This document shows, in pieces, positions 46,609 to 47,225 of a DNA stretch of 47,225 bases; position 1 is the first letter of the stretch, and each line of letters starts with the position of its first letter. The notes beneath the pieces are model-generated. The model searched no databases and had not been told where the DNA came from. It saw only the letters and a program-made list of their open reading frames with translations. The stretch lies in the IMG/VR virus record IMGVR_UViG_3300037264_000723, positions 1-47,225 of that record; one strand, written 5' to 3'. Source of the DNA: a virus. Made by a program: the position numbers and the translations under genes.

Positions 46609-47225
46609 CTATGCGCCGGGCGATCCGTACAGCCCGCGCCAGTCCGCCCAGAACGCGATGTAGCGCTCATAGGCGTTGTACTTCATGTTCTTGGTATCGC
46701 CGTCGTTGTCCTCGTCGAAGATGATGTCTTCGCGCTGGAACGAGATGAGCGAATTGACGATGTTGGTGCGAATGAACCAAGCGTCCGTATCGTCGAGATA
46801 ATGGTTCATCTTGACGCCGCCGGGCAGCGCGTTGGTCGCCCGAAGGGCGTTGATCGCGTTGTTCGCCGTGTCGTTCTGAAGAACCGACTTCAGGATACGG
46901 TTGGCCTCGAACCAGTCATTGCGGTGGACGACGAGCGTCTGCGGCTTGACCGGGATTTGGAGGCCCCGGCCGTTCTTTGCCCCATACATCTTGATGATGA
47001 GGTCTTCGAGCGCTGTTTCCGAAAGATCGGCCGCTGTCGTCAGCTCGTTTTCCTGATTCCCATTGACGGTGGGATGTAGCAAGGAAAGCAACTCCACCCC
47101 GTCGCCGCCGACATAGGACGAATTGAAGGCGCGGTTGTAGACATTGGCGTGGACGATTTCCTTCGATGTCCGCATGGAGAAGGCGAGATTGCGGGTCCGC
47201 CTGAAGGCGCGCGACTGATAGAGAT
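46609..47225 (-). CDS. Major capsid protein (5' end cut by window)
   Basis: The frame is open to the right edge (to 47223 in codons); the part inside gives 204 residues. It reads SRAFRRTRNLAFSMRTSKEI, then YVGGDGVELLSLLHPTVNGN, a typical capsid segment, and ends IAFWADWRGLYGSPGA, where the DWRG/YG end is characteristic of this capsid group. The true N-terminus is missing. It is the most downstream gene of the scaffold-capsid order, followed by decoration proteins. Confidence 0.9.
   Translation of the reverse strand, partial: LYQSRAFRRTRNLAFSMRTSKEIVHANVYNRAFNSSYVGGDGVELLSLLHPTVNGNQENELTTAADLSETALEDLIIKMYGAKNGRGLQIPVKPQTLVVHRNDWFEANRILKSVLQNDTANNAINALRATNALPGGVKMNHYLDDTDAWFIRTNIVNSLISFQREDIIFDEDNDGDTKNMKYNAYERYIAFWADWRGLYGSPGA

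Overview
The window is almost certainly one tailed-phage genome of the podovirus type, about 47.2 kb, with a P22-like set of head, tail and DNA-ejection proteins. The host is probably an alphaproteobacterium, most likely in the Hyphomicrobiales (rhizobial group). The evidence is a GcrA-family regulator, RusA, a DUF1376 replication protein, an ArdC antirestriction protein and GC-rich, tightly overlapped genes. No integrase, excisionase or partition gene is visible. Both edges cut genes of one operon: the left edge truncates a minus-strand scaffold gene and the right edge truncates the major capsid gene. In this phage type the scaffold gene precedes the capsid gene, so the molecule is probably circular or circularly permuted, with only a short piece missing at the junction.

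Layout. (1) 1-7048, minus strand: packaging and head module (small terminase, several small ORFs, large terminase, a 44-aa ORF, portal, two small proteins, GroES-like co-chaperonin, scaffold). It continues at the right edge with the capsid. (2) 7066-9613, plus strand: a short host-takeover cassette with ArdC, four unknown small proteins and an HTH protein, headed by repeated promoter and leader elements. (3) 9482-16865, minus strand: a tightly coupled early operon with a repressor-like HTH protein, a micro-membrane protein, a stand-alone ClpX-type zinc finger, a winged helix, a DnaA domain-IV-like protein, RusA, GcrA, an SNF2-type helicase, a DNA methyltransferase, a radical SAM protein and a DUF1376 protein. 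(4) 16874-16921: a bidirectional control region with an imperfect palindromic operator. (5) 16953-24774, plus strand: about 25 small genes including an HNH nuclease, an ERF recombinase, a DUF1367-like protein and an HTH-Lar fusion. (6) 24737-27861, minus strand: lysis module (endolysin, micro-membrane proteins, holin candidate, i-spanin, lipoprotein o-spanin candidate) with a Mom-like DNA modification gene between the two spanin genes and a tRNA-Thr on the opposite strand. (7) 27858-47225, minus strand: tail fibre, ejection, tail-accessory and decorative proteins up to the capsid. This module also holds a 2-oxoglutarate oxygenase, a cupin-like protein and a secreted RTX protein.

How it fits together. 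The operator at 16897-16921 probably sets the choice or timing between the leftward and rightward early operons. The leftward operon combines replication and recombination functions with homologues or fragments of DnaA, GcrA, a beta-class methyltransferase and ClpX. These four are the same kinds of factors that drive the alphaproteobacterial cell cycle, and I consider this the most interesting system in the window. Protection from host restriction appears layered: ArdC, a Lar-like domain, a methyltransferase and a Mom-like base modifier. Function calls rest on reading motifs by eye; no database search was possible.
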